Source of the DNA: DATFEN01 sp035691285
GTDB taxonomy: Bacteria; Acidobacteriota; Vicinamibacteria; Fen-336
Reading direction: 5' to 3'
Length of the DNA stretch: 13,392 bases
NCBI GenBank assembly: GCA_035691285.1
Contig: DASSJI010000202.1
Coordinates: forward strand, 1 to 13,392
The notes beneath the pieces are model-generated. The model did no database searches. It saw only the letters and a program-made list of their open reading frames with translations, and had not been told where the DNA came from. Below, piece by piece: positions 1 through 5,513 of this stretch. Position numbers and translations under genes: made by a program. Positions within the stretch are counted from its first letter, which is position 1; each line of letters opens with the position of its first letter.

Positions 1-870
1 GAGCATGATCGCGCCCGCCATGCCGATGAGGACCGGGATCATCGAGAAGACGAGATACAGACCGGCCGCCTGGTACGCCGAGTTCTGCGCCACCTTCTCG
101 CTCTCCGCCGAGAAGGAGCGTTGCAGCAGATCCTGTCCCGGGAGGTTGCCGAGGCCCAGGGCGCACCAGGCCTCGACGTACCAGACCCAGTCCCGCAAGG
201 ATGCCTCGCGCGGCCACAGGTGGAAGTGCGTCGCCGGTAGCTGGCCCAGGGCGCCCAGGAAGTCCGAGGTCGCCGCGAACACCCCGGCCACGACCGTAAG
301 GCCGCCGAGCAGGACGACCATGTGCAGGTAGTCGTTCCAGGCCGCCGACAGCATCCCGCCCATGGACGTGTAGGCGATCACCACGACCGCGGCGATCACC
401 GTGGCGTGGGTCGTGTCCACTCCGGTGAGGAAGTTGAGGATGAAACCGAGAGCCACGACCTGGCTGCCGCACCAGCCGACGTACACGACCACCATCGTCA
501 GCGCGGCCAGGATCCCGGCGCCCTTCCCGTAGCGCGCCTCGTAGAAGTCCACCGACGTCTGGTAGCCCGCGCGCCGCAGCAGGCGCACGTAGAAGAGGCC
601 CGCAAGGAGCAGCGTCAGGGCGCTGCCGAACGGGTCCGCGATGACGCCGAGGAGGCCCTTCTCGTAGGCCGCGCCCGCTGCGCCCATCACCGTGGCCGCG
701 CCGTACCAGGCGGCGAGCAGAGCGAAGGTCGAGAACGAGAGTGAGAGCCTTCCGCCCGCCACCAGGAAGTCCTTGGTCGTGGCCACGCGCTTCGACGCCG
801 CGCCGCCGATGGCGAGCATCACGAGCAGATAGGCGCCGACGCCGGCCAGGAGGATCTGCTGGGTCGTCAC
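1..870 (-). CDS. Sodium:solute symporter (SSS/SLC5 family), N-terminal 290 residues, cut by window edge
   Basis: Reading the minus strand from a GTG at 870 gives an uninterrupted 290-codon frame to base 1, with no stop, so the C-terminal part lies outside the window. The protein is mostly hydrophobic helices. It opens with TTQQILLAGVGAYLLVML, followed by KDFLVAGGRL, then the AAWYGAATVMGAAGAAYEKG stretch, DPFGSAL, and a later SMGGMLSAAWNDYLHMVV. The 'dFlvaGgrl' and 'GGm.aa.w.D..q..v' patterns are typical of sodium/solute symporters, which import sugars, amino acids, vitamins or carboxylates with Na+. I cannot name the substrate. The GTG start is chosen because it precedes the first membrane helix and follows a good -35/-10 pair. 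An in-frame TTG at 912 is possible but would lie inside the -35 box. The gene is divergent from a histidine kinase 71 bp away. Family assignment is firm; the substrate is unknown. Confidence 0.85.
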   Translation of the reverse strand, partial: MTTQQILLAGVGAYLLVMLAIGGAASKRVATTKDFLVAGGRLSLSFSTFALLAAWYGAATVMGAAGAAYEKGLLGVIADPFGSALTLLLAGLFYVRLLRRAGYQTSVDFYEARYGKGAGILAALTMVVVYVGWCGSQVVALGFILNFLTGVDTTHATVIAAVVVIAYTSMGGMLSAAWNDYLHMVVLLGGLTVVAGVFAATSDFLGALGQLPATHFHLWPREASLRDWVWYVEAWCALGLGNLPGQDLLQRSFSAESEKVAQNSAYQAAGLYLVFSMIPVLIGMAGAIML

Positions 871-883
871 AGGGTCGCGCGGG

Positions 884-912
884 ATTCTGCGGGCACGGCC
901 GCGCCTCGTCAA
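884..912 (-). promoter_or_regulatory. Sigma70-like promoter of the symporter gene
   Basis: On the minus strand, TTGACG (912-907, 5/6 to TTGACA) is followed after exactly 17 bp by CAGAAT (889-884, 4/6 to TATAAT). The GTG start is 13 nt past the -10 box, so the predicted leader is only about 6 nt and carries no Shine-Dalgarno. The call rests on sequence match only. Confidence 0.5.
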
Positions 913-928
913 ACGCGGCGGGCTGCGG

Positions 929-934
929 TACCTT
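929..934 (+). promoter_or_regulatory. -10-like hexamer in front of the histidine kinase start (possible leaderless transcript)
   Basis: TACCTT fits the relaxed TANNNT form of a -10 box and lies 7 nt before the ATG at 942, so transcription would start at or near the start codon. I see no convincing -35 box and no Shine-Dalgarno. This is weak taken alone; its value is that other starts in the window share the arrangement. Confidence 0.3.
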
Positions 935-941
935 CCGCGCG

Positions 942-1751
942 ATGGCGGGGCGGGCGACGTCGCGAAGCGGCCGAGGCCGCAAGGCCGATCTCAGCGCCGA
1001 CAACGAGCGGCTGCGCGCGGAGATCGCCGAGCGACGCCGGGCCGAGGCATTGCGCGACGAGTTCCTCTCGATCGCCGCCCACGAGCTCAAGACGCCGCTC
1101 ACCAGCCTGCGCGGATTCGCCCAGCTCCTGATGCGCCAGCTCGACCGGGACGAGGGCCTGGATCCCGTGCGGCTGCGCCAGGGGCTGTCGGCCATCGACC
1201 AGCAGTCGGCCAAGCTCGCCCGGCTGGTGAACCAGCTCCTGGACGTCTCGCGCATCGACGCCGGGCGGCTGGAGCTGGACCGCAAGGTCGCCGACGTGGT
1301 GGGCGTCGTCGAGGACGTCGTGGCGACGGCAAGGGTGAACACCTTCCGCCACGAGTTCACGGTCCGCGCCCCGTCCGGGGCCCTGGCCCTGGTCGACCCG
1401 CTGCGCCTCGAGCAGGTCGTGCGCAACCTCGTGGACAACGCGATTCGCTACAGCCCCGACGGCGGGCCGATCACGATCGAGGTCGAGAAGAGCCGCGAGG
1501 CCGGCGTGGTCACGATCGCGGTGAGCGACCGCGGCCTCGGAGTCCCTCCCGAGCACCAGGGCCGGATCTTCGACCGCTTCCACCAGGCGCACCCGGAGCG
1601 GGGCATGGGCGGGATGGGCCTGGGCCTGTACATCAGCCGGCAGATCGTGGAGATGCACGGCGGGAGCATCGAGCCCGAGTTTCCCGAAGCGGGCGGCACG
1701 CGCATGGTCGTGAGGCTGCCGACGGGCGCCCCTGCCGGAAATTCCGAATGA
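942..1751 (+). CDS. Sensor histidine kinase without a sensor domain (269 aa)
   Basis: This is a transmitter module of a two-component system that autophosphorylates a histidine and passes the phosphate to a response regulator. Motifs occur in the expected order. The H-box HELKTP has phosphoacceptor H47 and sits in a HisKA helix pair (about 38-110). The N-box NLVDNAIRYSPDGG starts near 162. The G1 box DRGLG lies at 196-200, the F-box IFDRF at 209-213, and the G2 box GMGLGLYIS at about 224-232. Only about 35 residues, a basic stretch plus a short coiled coil, precede the HisKA domain. There is no transmembrane segment, PAS or GAF domain, so the signal must come from a partner or the cytoplasm. 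The frame is open upstream to 741, but that part overlaps the symporter and resembles no domain, so ATG 942 is preferred. The stop overlaps the next start (ATGA), implying translational coupling to the response regulator. Confidence 0.88.
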   Translation: MAGRATSRSGRGRKADLSADNERLRAEIAERRRAEALRDEFLSIAAHELKTPLTSLRGFAQLLMRQLDRDEGLDPVRLRQGLSAIDQQSAKLARLVNQLLDVSRIDAGRLELDRKVADVVGVVEDVVATARVNTFRHEFTVRAPSGALALVDPLRLEQVVRNLVDNAIRYSPDGGPITIEVEKSREAGVVTIAVSDRGLGVPPEHQGRIFDRFHQAHPERGMGGMGLGLYISRQIVEMHGGSIEPEFPEAGGTRMVVRLPTGAPAGNSE

Positions 1752-2110
1752 GCGTCCGGCGCGTGCTCGTGGTGGACGACGACGAGACGACCGGGGAGCT
1801 GCTGGAGGCGACGCTCCTGGACGCGGGCTACGACGTGGCCGTGGCGGCCGGCGGCGCTGCGGGCCTGGAGCTGGCCGAGCGCTTCAAGCCGCATCTCGTG
1901 CTGCTGGACCTGCGCATGCCGGGCCTGGACGGCCGCGCGTTCCTCGAGGCGTACCGGCGGGGCCGCGGACGCAAGGCGGCCGTCGCGGTCGTGACGGCGG
2001 TGCGCGACGGCGCCGCCGTGGCCGCCCGGCTCGGGGCGCAGGGCGTGCTCGAGAAGCCCTTCGACCTGAGCGAGCTGCTCAACCTGGTGGCGCGGCTGGC
2101 GCGGGGGTAG
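1748..2110 (+). CDS. Single-domain response regulator (CheY-like receiver, 120 aa)
   Basis: The protein is a complete receiver domain and nothing else. It has the acidic cluster DDD at 10-12, phosphoacceptor D54 in LLDLRMPG, the switch threonine T83 in VVTAV, and K103-P104 in LEKPF. It ends about 10 residues after the last helix (LLNLVARLARG). With no DNA-binding or enzymatic output domain, it must act by protein contact or as a phosphorelay intermediate. Its ATG overlaps the kinase stop codon by 4 bp, so the kinase at 942-1751 is the likely phosphodonor. The two genes form a minimal operon. What the regulator controls is not visible in the window; the divergent symporter is only a positional candidate. 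Confidence 0.9.
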   Translation: MSVRRVLVVDDDETTGELLEATLLDAGYDVAVAAGGAAGLELAERFKPHLVLLDLRMPGLDGRAFLEAYRRGRGRKAAVAVVTAVRDGAAVAARLGAQGVLEKPFDLSELLNLVARLARG

Positions 2111-2121
2111 GCCCCGCGTTT
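2100..2121 (+). terminator. Possible intrinsic terminator overlapping the response-regulator stop codon
   Basis: CGCGGGG (2100-2106) and CCCCGCG (2112-2118) form a perfect 7-bp GC stem with a 5-nt loop that contains most of the TAG stop codon. TTT (2119-2121) follows. The T run is short, which weakens the call. The position between convergent genes supports it. Confidence 0.4.
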
Positions 2122-2507
2122 CAGTACGAGACCAGGGAGAGGCCCGGCACCTTCCGGAAGTGCCGCTCGTTTCGCGAGGCGACGCTTCGGCCGTGCTGGA
2201 GCGCCAGGGCGGCGATCCACAGGTCGTGGTCTCCGATCGGCGATCCCGCCGAGCGGAGCTGCCGCGAGATCCGCGCCGCCTGCCAGGCGGTGTCGACGTC
2301 CGGCCACAGGACGTCGAACACGGAGAGGAACCGCTCGCAGGCGCCCCGATGTCCGTCGCCGAAGCCCTCGGCAAACTCCATCCAGGTCACGAACGCGATC
2401 GAGACCTTCGAATCGGCGGACGCCGTGAGCAGCCGGTTCGCGGGACCGGGCCGCTGGCGGCGCGTTTCCCTCTGCAAGTCCACGAGGACCGTCGTGTCGA
2501 GCAGCAC
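2121..2507 (-). CDS. vapC: VapC-type PIN-domain toxin ribonuclease (128 aa)
   Basis: PIN-domain toxins are Mg2+-dependent RNases, usually cutting tRNA or rRNA, and are neutralised by the antitoxin encoded just upstream. The acidic site is visible: D4 in LLDTTVLVDL, E44 in WMEFAEG, and D93/D95 in IGDHDLWIAA. The C-terminal SRNERHF motif corresponds to the common 'TxNxxxF' region, with H116 where some members carry an acid. The length is normal for the family. The start is GTG at 2507, three bases after the antitoxin stop (TGA ends at 2511), which fits translational coupling. The gene is convergent with the response regulator, 10 bp away. Target specificity cannot be read from sequence. Confidence 0.88.
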   Translation of the reverse strand: MLLDTTVLVDLQRETRRQRPGPANRLLTASADSKVSIAFVTWMEFAEGFGDGHRGACERFLSVFDVLWPDVDTAWQAARISRQLRSAGSPIGDHDLWIAALALQHGRSVASRNERHFRKVPGLSLVSY

Positions 2508-2510
2508 CGC

Positions 2511-2777
2511 TCAGCGCCTCCGGGCCTTGGCCATTTGCCTCGCCGGGCGCGTGCGGGCGCGCTCCTCGATGCGATCGAGGGTCTCCTCGGCCAGGAAGCT
2601 CTCCGCGTACCGGAGTCGGAGCTCTTCGAGGCGCGCCAGGACCTCGGGACCCGTCGAGGCGCGGTCGTCCCAGCGTGCCCTGCGAACCACGGCCGAGAAC
2701 GACTCGCGCTCGCTCCGCTTCGCCTTCCTCAGGCGTTCGTAGGCGTCGAGCTCCAGCGAGATCGTCTTCGTGGCCAT
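2511..2777 (-). CDS. vapB: VapB-type antitoxin (88 aa)
   Basis: This is the partner antitoxin of the downstream PIN toxin; it binds the toxin and normally represses the operon. The N-terminus MATKTISLELDAYERLRKAK followed by RESFSAVVRR matches the VapB antitoxin family, whose start is a short strand leading into a dimerising DNA-binding helix. The middle (about 45-75) is a charged helical region likely to contact the toxin. The C-terminus is unusually basic (RTRPARQMAKARRR). ATG 2777 is chosen because the family begins at MATKTIS. A second in-frame ATG at 2792 would add five residues but lies inside the operator-like repeat. No Shine-Dalgarno is visible, and the ATG is where transcription from the predicted promoter would begin. 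Confidence 0.8.
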   Translation of the reverse strand: MATKTISLELDAYERLRKAKRSERESFSAVVRRARWDDRASTGPEVLARLEELRLRYAESFLAEETLDRIEERARTRPARQMAKARRR

Positions 2778-2794
2778 GCATGGATCGTGCATGG
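2774..2794. promoter_or_regulatory. Inverted repeat over the antitoxin -10 box and start codon (candidate VapBC operator)
   Basis: CCATGCA (2774-2780) and TGCATGG (2788-2794) are perfect 7-bp inverted arms separated by 7 bp. The repeat covers the antitoxin start codon and the predicted -10 box. VapBC complexes commonly autorepress by binding palindromes near the start of their own operon, so this is the natural operator candidate. The binding role is inferred. Confidence 0.5.
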
Positions 2795-2812
2795 GCCCCC
2801 GCGGGCTGTCAA
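2784..2812 (-). promoter_or_regulatory. Promoter of the vapBC operon
   Basis: On the minus strand a perfect TTGACA (2812-2807) is followed after 17 bp by CACGAT (2789-2784, 3/6 to TATAAT). The ATG at 2777 lies 6 nt past the -10 box, which predicts a leaderless transcript. The -35 lies inside one inverted repeat and the -10 inside another. Confidence 0.5.
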
Positions 2813-2830
2813 GCGTGTGACAGCCGCGGG
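2798..2830. promoter_or_regulatory. Long dyad (8-6-8 palindrome, extended) between vapB and the exported-protein gene
   Basis: GGCTGTCA (2804-2811) and TGACAGCC (2818-2825) are perfect 8-bp arms with a 6-bp spacer. The flanks CCCGC (2798-2802) and GCGGG (2826-2830) continue the pairing after a single unpaired G at 2803. Neither side has a T run, so it does not look like a terminator. It includes the TTGACA of the vapB promoter. The size and symmetry suit a dimeric regulator site, but no regulator is identified. Confidence 0.45.
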
Positions 2831-2885
2831 AAGCGTCACGACGCCGGCTGCGGCTGCCGGGCTGCTTCCGTACCTTGCTCCCGAA

Positions 2886-2892
2886 GGGAGGG
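2886..2892 (+). promoter_or_regulatory. Shine-Dalgarno of the exported glycine-rich protein gene
   Basis: GGGAGGG lies 4 nt before the ATG at 2897 and fixes that start within a longer open frame that extends upstream to 2675. Part of it (GGGAG, 2886-2890) can pair with CTCCC at 2878-2882 across a GAA loop, so the site might be partly masked in the transcript. Confidence 0.55.
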
Positions 2893-2896
2893 TGCC

Positions 2897-3421
2897 ATGA
2901 AGAAAGCCACGACGCTCCTGGTGCTCGCGATGGCGGCGCCGACTCGAGCCGAGGAGCCGCCGGTCCATCTCGGCTCGCGCGTGCGGATGCACACGGCCAT
3001 GGGGAGCCTCGAGGGACAGCTCGTGGCGTGGGAGCGGGACCGCTTCACGGTGAACATCAGCGGACTGCCCGAACCCTACGTGCTGCGAGCGGAGTCGGTC
3101 CAGCGACTCGATGTCAGCCAGGGGCGCACGCGGCCGTGGCTGAGGGGGGCGCTCGCCGGGGCCGCGATGGGGGCGCTCCTCATGGCGGCCGCGCCCGTGG
3201 AGAACGCGTGCCCGCCCGGCGTGCAGCCCGGGGTGGCGAGCGGCTGCGAGACGAAAACCTACAACGTCCAGACCGGCATCGCGGGCGGAGCCGTCATCGG
3301 CATGATCATCAGCGCCACGCGCCAGGTCGATCGCTGGAAGCCCGTCCCGCTCTCCCGGTTCCGGGTCAGCGTCGCGCCGGCCCCGAAGGGCGTCGCGGCG
3401 TCCTTGACGCTCACCCCCTGA
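2897..3421 (+). CDS. Exported small protein with SH3-like region and paired glycine-rich hydrophobic segments (174 aa), function unknown
   Basis: I do not recognise a named family. A signal peptide is clear: a KK start, a hydrophobic core to about residue 14, and a likely cut after TRA at 18. Residues 25-75 (GSRVRMHTAMGSLEGQ, then an alternating strand pattern) look like a small beta-barrel of SH3-like type. Two glycine/alanine-rich hydrophobic stretches follow, at about 84-99 (GALAGAAMGALLMAAA) and 127-140 (GIAGGAVIGMIISA), resembling glycine-zipper segments. The loop between them holds two cysteines, C105 and C117, which could form a disulfide outside the cytoplasm. The C-terminal tail is strand-like. 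An envelope-associated protein is the best guess. It is transcribed away from vapB and its stop is 2 bp from the convergent peptidase stop. Confidence 0.65.
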   Translation: MKKATTLLVLAMAAPTRAEEPPVHLGSRVRMHTAMGSLEGQLVAWERDRFTVNISGLPEPYVLRAESVQRLDVSQGRTRPWLRGALAGAAMGALLMAAAPVENACPPGVQPGVASGCETKTYNVQTGIAGGAVIGMIISATRQVDRWKPVPLSRFRVSVAPAPKGVAASLTLTP

Positions 3422-3423
3422 CG

Positions 3424-5496
3424 CTACGGCTTCGTCGCGTCGTCGTAGGCCTTCGCGGCGGCCTGCAGCAGCGGCTCGGCCGAGAGCGGCGCGCCGACCG
3501 CCTTCCGCATCCACGCGTCGGGCGTGATCGACCCGAGCTGGCAGATGCGCTCGAACTCGGCGCCCATGGGCCCGGTGCGCTTGCGGAAGTGCTCCTTCAC
3601 CTGGAACGCGATCAAATGGCCGAGGGGGTAGTCGGGGGTGTAGAGGCCGGCGTCCACCATGTGGGAGTAGATCGCGAGGAGCGCCACGTCCTTCACGCCG
3701 AGTATCGGCGCGTAGTGGCGGTTCCAGACGTCCTTCGCGATGCCGACGACGGCCTCGCGGAACTGCGCGGGCGTGGCGTCCGGGTGGTCGTAGAGCCAGC
3801 GCCACGCCGACATGTCCACGAGCGCGACGCCGGCGATCTCGCGGGCCTGCCAGAACGTGTCGAGCACGAGGAAGCCCTGCTCCGCCTCGCCGGGCTTCGG
3901 AAGGCCGAGCAGCTCGATGTCGCGGGCCTGGAACACGAAGGCGAGCGCCTCGGTGAAGGCCGTGTTCGGGACGCCCTGGAGGAGCGTGTGGTCGATCGTG
4001 GTCAGCGAGAAGACCTGCTCGACGTTGTGGCCCATCTCGTGGACCGCGATGTTGTAGCCCTTGTAGTCCATGCCGTCCTTGCTGACGCGGGTGCGAAGGT
4101 GCGCGGAGTCGTCGCGGCGGCCGGCGCCCATCGCGTGCCCGGAGCCGCGCGCCGGGTCGACCACGATGTGGTCGGCCAGGAAGCGGGCTCGCTCGTCTGA
4201 GAAGCCGAGGTCGCGGAGCAGGCGCGGGATGTCCTGGGCGTAGGCTTCGGGCGTGGTGTACCGCTTCTTCGTCATCGCGTCCAGCTCGGCCTCCGTGTAG
4301 CGGCCGCGGGGCTTGAAGCCGGCGTACCAGATGTCGAAAGGCTCGAGCTTGCGCTGGAGTCGCTTCTGGATGAGCGCCCCGACCTTGGCGCCGAGCGGCG
4401 AGGTCAGCAGGGACTCCAGCAGCGCCTTGACCTGCGCCTCAGGGATCTCCCGATTCACGTTGAAGCGGCGCGCGATGTGCGACGGGTTGTCCGGGTTGAA
4501 GGGATCCTGAAGTCGCTCGGCCTGGAAGATGGAGAGCCACTGGCGATAGCGCTCGTCGGCCTCGCGATCGGGTCTGGCCTCGCCCGACTTGCCGGCCGGC
4601 GCGTCCGCGTCCTTCACGCTCGAGGCGGTGACCGCGTTGGTTTCAGGATTCCAGTCCACGAGCGGGTTGTTCACCGCCGCCGCGGGGATTTCCTGGCGCA
4701 CGATGCGCTCCATCACCTTCGCGATCAGCCGCTGCTTCTCGAGGCCGTCCCTGTCGGCATAGCGCGCCTTCAGCTCGTCGCGCAGGTTCCAGTGGCTGAG
4801 CAGGCGCAGTCCCGCCGGGAACGGCCGCCGGCCGTCGCCCGTGACGAGGTGGTGCATGTAGACGTTGTAGTCGCCGATGTACGCATCCGCTGCGGAATAG
4901 GCCGCGGTGAGCCTGGCCTGCACGTCCGCCGGCACGCGCGTCTGGAAGCGCCCGGCGAGCCGGGCCTCGGCCCACTCGCGGCGCGACCAGGCCATCCCCT
5001 TCGCCATGCGCTCGTCCAGCGTGGTCAGCGGGAAGTTCAGGAGTGCGATGAACGCGAGCTTGTTGCCGAACAGGTCGTCGGAGACATGGGCCGAAGGGTC
5101 CCAGGCTGCGAAGCGCCGGTCCAGGCTCGTGATCGGCCCGAGGTCGAGATGCACGCCGCGGCTGAGGTCGCGGTACATCGAGACGAAGTAGCCGTTGACG
5201 CTCTCGAGCATTCCCTCGAAGCGCTGGAAGCCGCCGTCGAGGGCCTCCCCACTGAGCAGGAACTCGGACGTGACGAGCTCCTTGAACGCAGCGGCGTCGC
5301 CATCCTGGGCGCGCCACATCCGTGCGACCTGATCAACTCCGCGGTCGATGCGGGCGGCCTCGGCCTCGCCGTGCCGGGTCCTGAGCGCCTGCTTCGCCTC
5401 GGCGGCGGCCTTCTCGATCTCGGGTGTCGCGGCGTGCACCGTCGCCGCCAGGAACAGCAGCAGGGCGGCCGGGACGAGGGTGGGGGAGTCGGTCAT
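3424..5496 (-). CDS. Exported zinc metallopeptidase of gluzincin type (690 aa)
   Basis: The N-terminus TDSPTLVPAALLLFLAATVHA is a signal peptide with a likely cut after VHA, so the protein acts in the periplasm or outside. The zinc site is VHEMGHN, with H486, E487 and H490. A third ligand is plausible at E516 in AFTEALAFVFQ, 26 residues after the second histidine. That spacing is close to the M3/M2 gluzincins and longer than in M1 or thermolysin. The upstream GHAMGAGRRDD stretch and the large helical N-terminal half also fit a closed, mostly helical oligopeptidase. I cannot place it in a named family with confidence. ATG 5496 is preceded by a strong AAGGAGA, and the open frame upstream of it is only the kinase gene in another frame. 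It lies 17 bp after the kinase stop, so it is probably co-transcribed. Confidence 0.75.
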   Translation of the reverse strand: MTDSPTLVPAALLLFLAATVHAATPEIEKAAAEAKQALRTRHGEAEAARIDRGVDQVARMWRAQDGDAAAFKELVTSEFLLSGEALDGGFQRFEGMLESVNGYFVSMYRDLSRGVHLDLGPITSLDRRFAAWDPSAHVSDDLFGNKLAFIALLNFPLTTLDERMAKGMAWSRREWAEARLAGRFQTRVPADVQARLTAAYSAADAYIGDYNVYMHHLVTGDGRRPFPAGLRLLSHWNLRDELKARYADRDGLEKQRLIAKVMERIVRQEIPAAAVNNPLVDWNPETNAVTASSVKDADAPAGKSGEARPDREADERYRQWLSIFQAERLQDPFNPDNPSHIARRFNVNREIPEAQVKALLESLLTSPLGAKVGALIQKRLQRKLEPFDIWYAGFKPRGRYTEAELDAMTKKRYTTPEAYAQDIPRLLRDLGFSDERARFLADHIVVDPARGSGHAMGAGRRDDSAHLRTRVSKDGMDYKGYNIAVHEMGHNVEQVFSLTTIDHTLLQGVPNTAFTEALAFVFQARDIELLGLPKPGEAEQGFLVLDTFWQAREIAGVALVDMSAWRWLYDHPDATPAQFREAVVGIAKDVWNRHYAPILGVKDVALLAIYSHMVDAGLYTPDYPLGHLIAFQVKEHFRKRTGPMGAEFERICQLGSITPDAWMRKAVGAPLSAEPLLQAAAKAYDDATKP

Positions 5497-5502
5497 CGCT
5501 CT

Positions 5503-5509
5503 TCTCCTT
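5503..5509 (-). promoter_or_regulatory. Strong Shine-Dalgarno of the exported metallopeptidase
   Basis: AAGGAGA lies 6 nt before the ATG at 5496, inside the 17-bp gap after the kinase stop. It decides the start and supports independent ribosome entry for the last gene of the operon. Confidence 0.7.
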
Positions 5510-5513
5510 GCAG

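Noticed and set aside
322..744. Plus-strand open frame of 140 codons at the left edge
   Set aside because: It is antisense to the symporter, which reads as clear membrane helices on the minus strand.
2121..2180. VapC H116 where an acid might be expected
   Set aside because: The fourth acidic position of PIN domains is variable, and D4, E44 and D93/D95 are present, so this is not evidence of a dead toxin.
3419..3426. Possible overlap or fusion of the convergent exported-protein and peptidase genes
   Set aside because: Both stops are intact (TGA 3419-3421 and TAG on the minus strand at 3426-3424) with 2 bp between; no terminator hairpin is visible there.
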